DNA of 6,397 nt, taken from NCBI GenBank assembly GCA_900551555.1, contig URWC01000112.1, positions 1 through 6,397 on the forward strand. Direction: 5' to 3'. Shown here piece by piece: positions 4,823 through 6,397 of the stretch (its first letter is position 1; the number at the start of each line of letters is the position of its first letter). The translations under genes and the position numbers were made by a program. Origin of the DNA: an uncultured Collinsella sp. (GTDB lineage Bacteria; Actinomycetota; Coriobacteriia; Coriobacteriales; Coriobacteriaceae). Below the pieces are notes generated by a model. It was not told the origin of the DNA and made no database searches. It saw only the letters and a program-made list of their open reading frames with translations.

Positions 4823-6070
4823 ATGGCAGCATCCGACATGATGTCCGCCCTGATGGAGCTTTGCCAGGAGAGGCACATCGACCAGCTCTACCTGATCGAC
4901 CGCCTGGAGCAGTCGCTCGCCAAGAGCTACGCTGAGATCCTGCATCTTGAGTGGGGCGCCAAGGTGACCATCGACCGCACCACCGGCAAGATCTACGTCT
5001 ACCGTCTGGAGCCGATTGACGATTCCATGGACGAGGAGGGCAACTTCACCGAGTTCGAGGAGATCGACGTCACCCCCAAGAACACGAGCCGCATCGCCGC
5101 CCAGCACGCCAAGGCCGAGATTAACGCCATTGTGCGCAACTCCGCCCGCGAGCAGATCTACGAGGAGTTCTCCGGCCGTATCGGTGACCTCATCAGCGGT
5201 ACCGTGCTGCAGTCCACGCCCGATTTCACGATCGTCAAGATTCGCGAGGGCGTCGAGGCCGAGCTTCCGCACTTCGACCAGCGCCGTTACGAGAACGAGC
5301 GCAACGAGCGTCCGATGGGCGAGCGCTACCTGCACAACCAGCACATCAAGGCCGTGATTATCGACGTTCGCGACCCCAACTCCAACCTGCAGCCGGTTCG
5401 TGGCGAGCACAGCCGTCCGCCGATTGTCATCTCCCGTACCCACCCCGAGCTCATGCGTCGTCTGTTTGAGCAGGAGGTGCCCGAGATCTATGAGGGCACC
5501 GTCCAGATCAAGTCGATCGCCCGCGAGCCTGGCCAGCGCTCCAAGGTCGCCGTCCACTCACTCGACGATCGCCTGGATCCCGTGGGCGCCTGCGTCGGCC
5601 CAAAGGGCAGCCGTGTTCGCGCCGTCGTGGGCGAGCTCCGTGGCGAGCGCGTCGACGTCATCCTGTGGGATGCCGATCCGGCCGTCTACGTCGCCAACGC
5701 CCTGTCGCCCGCCAAGGTCACCCGCGTCCTCATCGACGAGGAGAAGGCCTACGCCGGCGTTATCGTGCCCGACGACCAGCTGTCCCTCGCCATCGGCAAG
5801 GAGGGCCAGAACGCCCGCCTCGCCGCGCGCCTGACCGGCTGGCACATCGACATTAAGTCCGAAACCCTTGCCGCCGACATCCTCAAGAACGTTCCCGTTC
5901 ACGAGGAGCCCGCCGCCGACCTGATCGGTGACGAGGAGGACGAGGACGTCCGTCGCTGCGAGTTCGTGTCCGAGGACGGCATCCAGTGCCGTAACCAGGC
6001 CCGTCCCGGCTCCCGTTTCTGCGGTGTCCACGACACCGACGCCTTCGATGATGCGGAGGATCTGATCTAG
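4823..6070 (+). CDS. nusA: Transcription elongation/termination factor NusA with C-terminal Cys/His motif
   Basis: A 415-aa NusA, which binds RNA polymerase and modulates pausing, intrinsic termination and antitermination. Domains in order: N-terminal RNAP-binding domain (about 1-118); S1 domain (about 120-205), with a charged insert (151-170); KH1 (about 210-290), with GPKG at 259-262; KH2 (about 308-355), with GKEG at 325-328. An acidic linker (about 361-377) follows, then C379-x9-C389-x10-C400-x2-H403, a putative zinc knuckle, and an acidic tail. The KH-region end at about 355 is where many actinobacterial NusA proteins stop, so roughly 60 residues are extra; the E. coli-type acidic repeats are not recognisable. 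The ribosome binding site is AAGGA (4811-4815), 7 bases before ATG 4823. The ATG at 4790 in the same frame lies inside rimP and is less likely. Confidence 0.97.
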   Translation: MAASDMMSALMELCQERHIDQLYLIDRLEQSLAKSYAEILHLEWGAKVTIDRTTGKIYVYRLEPIDDSMDEEGNFTEFEEIDVTPKNTSRIAAQHAKAEINAIVRNSAREQIYEEFSGRIGDLISGTVLQSTPDFTIVKIREGVEAELPHFDQRRYENERNERPMGERYLHNQHIKAVIIDVRDPNSNLQPVRGEHSRPPIVISRTHPELMRRLFEQEVPEIYEGTVQIKSIAREPGQRSKVAVHSLDDRLDPVGACVGPKGSRVRAVVGELRGERVDVILWDADPAVYVANALSPAKVTRVLIDEEKAYAGVIVPDDQLSLAIGKEGQNARLAARLTGWHIDIKSETLAADILKNVPVHEEPAADLIGDEEDEDVRRCEFVSEDGIQCRNQARPGSRFCGVHDTDAFDDAEDLI

Positions 6071-6079
6071 CGCGCGGTC

Positions 6080-6140
6080 GCGCTGGGCAGGTTCCAGCGC
6101 ATCCCCCACGCTCGTTCAGTCTCTAGGCACCCAAGGTGCC
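6080..6140 (+). other. Two hairpins in the nusA-infB gap
   Basis: GCGCTGG (6080-6086) pairs perfectly with CCAGCGC (6094-6100) across a 7-base loop, and GGCACC (6126-6131) with GGTGCC (6135-6140) across loop CAA. Neither is followed by a T-tract, so they are unlikely to end transcription. They may protect mRNA ends, mark a processing site, or affect access to the infB start. The 91-base gap holds no gene. Confidence 0.45.
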
Positions 6141-6161
6141 AGAAAGGGTAGGTGAAGTCAT

Positions 6162-6397
6162 ATGGCAAAAGTCCGTGTGTCCACCCTGGCCAAAGAGTTC
6201 GGCATGACCTCCAAGGAACTGATGGGTCATCTCGCCGAAATGAAGATTCCCGCTAAGTCCGCTTCCTCCGCTCTGGAGGACGCCTATGTTGCCATGGTCC
6301 GCAAGCAGCTTGCCTCGGTGATCGAGGCCCGCGCCCAGGAAGTCGAGGCCGCCAAGCTGGCCGAGGAGCAGGCCGCTGCCGCCGAGGAGGCAGCACG
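6162..6397 (+). CDS. infB: Translation initiation factor IF-2, N-terminal fragment (3' end outside window)
   Basis: The first 78 codons of IF-2, the GTPase that brings fMet-tRNA to the 30S subunit and promotes 50S joining. The fragment opens with MAKVRVSTLAKEFGMTSKEL and continues HLAEMKIPAKSASSALED (residues 23-40), the compact helical IF2N module found once or more at the front of IF-2. From about residue 52 it turns into an Ala/Glu/Lys-rich helical stretch, the usual poorly conserved linker before the G domain. The GTPase domain is outside the window. AGGTGA (6150-6155) lies 6 bases before ATG 6162. It follows nusA by 91 bases on the same strand and is most likely in the same operon, as in most bacteria. 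Confidence 0.93.
   Translation, partial: MAKVRVSTLAKEFGMTSKELMGHLAEMKIPAKSASSALEDAYVAMVRKQLASVIEARAQEVEAAKLAEEQAAAAEEAA

Overview
The window looks like chromosome of a GC-rich Gram-positive bacterium of the class Coriobacteriia, probably Collinsella or a close relative. This is inferred from GC-rich third codon positions, the sequence style of the encoded LeuRS, NusA and IMP dehydrogenase, AGGAG-type ribosome binding sites, and the gene order; no database search was possible. The genes are core housekeeping genes. The less ordinary content lies in the non-coding gaps and in the C-terminus of NusA.

Layout: (1) 2-331, the last 109 codons of guaB (IMP dehydrogenase). (2) 332-701, a 370-base gap dense in inverted repeats: a structured region after guaB (340-476), a perfect 15-bp terminator-like hairpin (491-525), a possible extended -10 promoter (534-542), then one very long hairpin (551-691) that ends on the leuS ribosome binding site. 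(3) 702-3278, complete leuS (leucyl-tRNA synthetase, 858 aa). (4) A bidirectional terminator (3304-3343) between leuS and a convergent minus-strand gene. (5) 3384-3956 on the minus strand, a small lipoprotein of unknown function. (6) 3957-4219, a GC-rich palindromic gap with no convincing gene. (7) A good promoter (4220-4248) surrounded by repeats, followed by an intrinsic-terminator hairpin (4274-4306) placed before the rimP ribosome binding site. (8) rimP (4327-4821), nusA (4823-6070) and the start of infB (6162 to the window end), the conserved ribosome-maturation / transcription-elongation / translation-initiation operon.

How it fits together: GuaB supplies GMP precursors and LeuRS charges tRNA-Leu; each appears to be its own transcription unit. 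rimP-nusA-infB is read from one promoter and links 30S maturation (RimP), RNA polymerase pausing, termination and antitermination (NusA) and initiation (IF-2). A terminator inside the short leader of an operon that encodes NusA, itself a termination factor, suggests autoregulation. NusA carries a C-terminal C-x9-C-x10-C-x2-H putative zinc knuckle after an acidic linker, and the ylxR/ylxQ genes often found between nusA and infB are absent. No mobile element, CRISPR array, tRNA or rRNA gene was seen.
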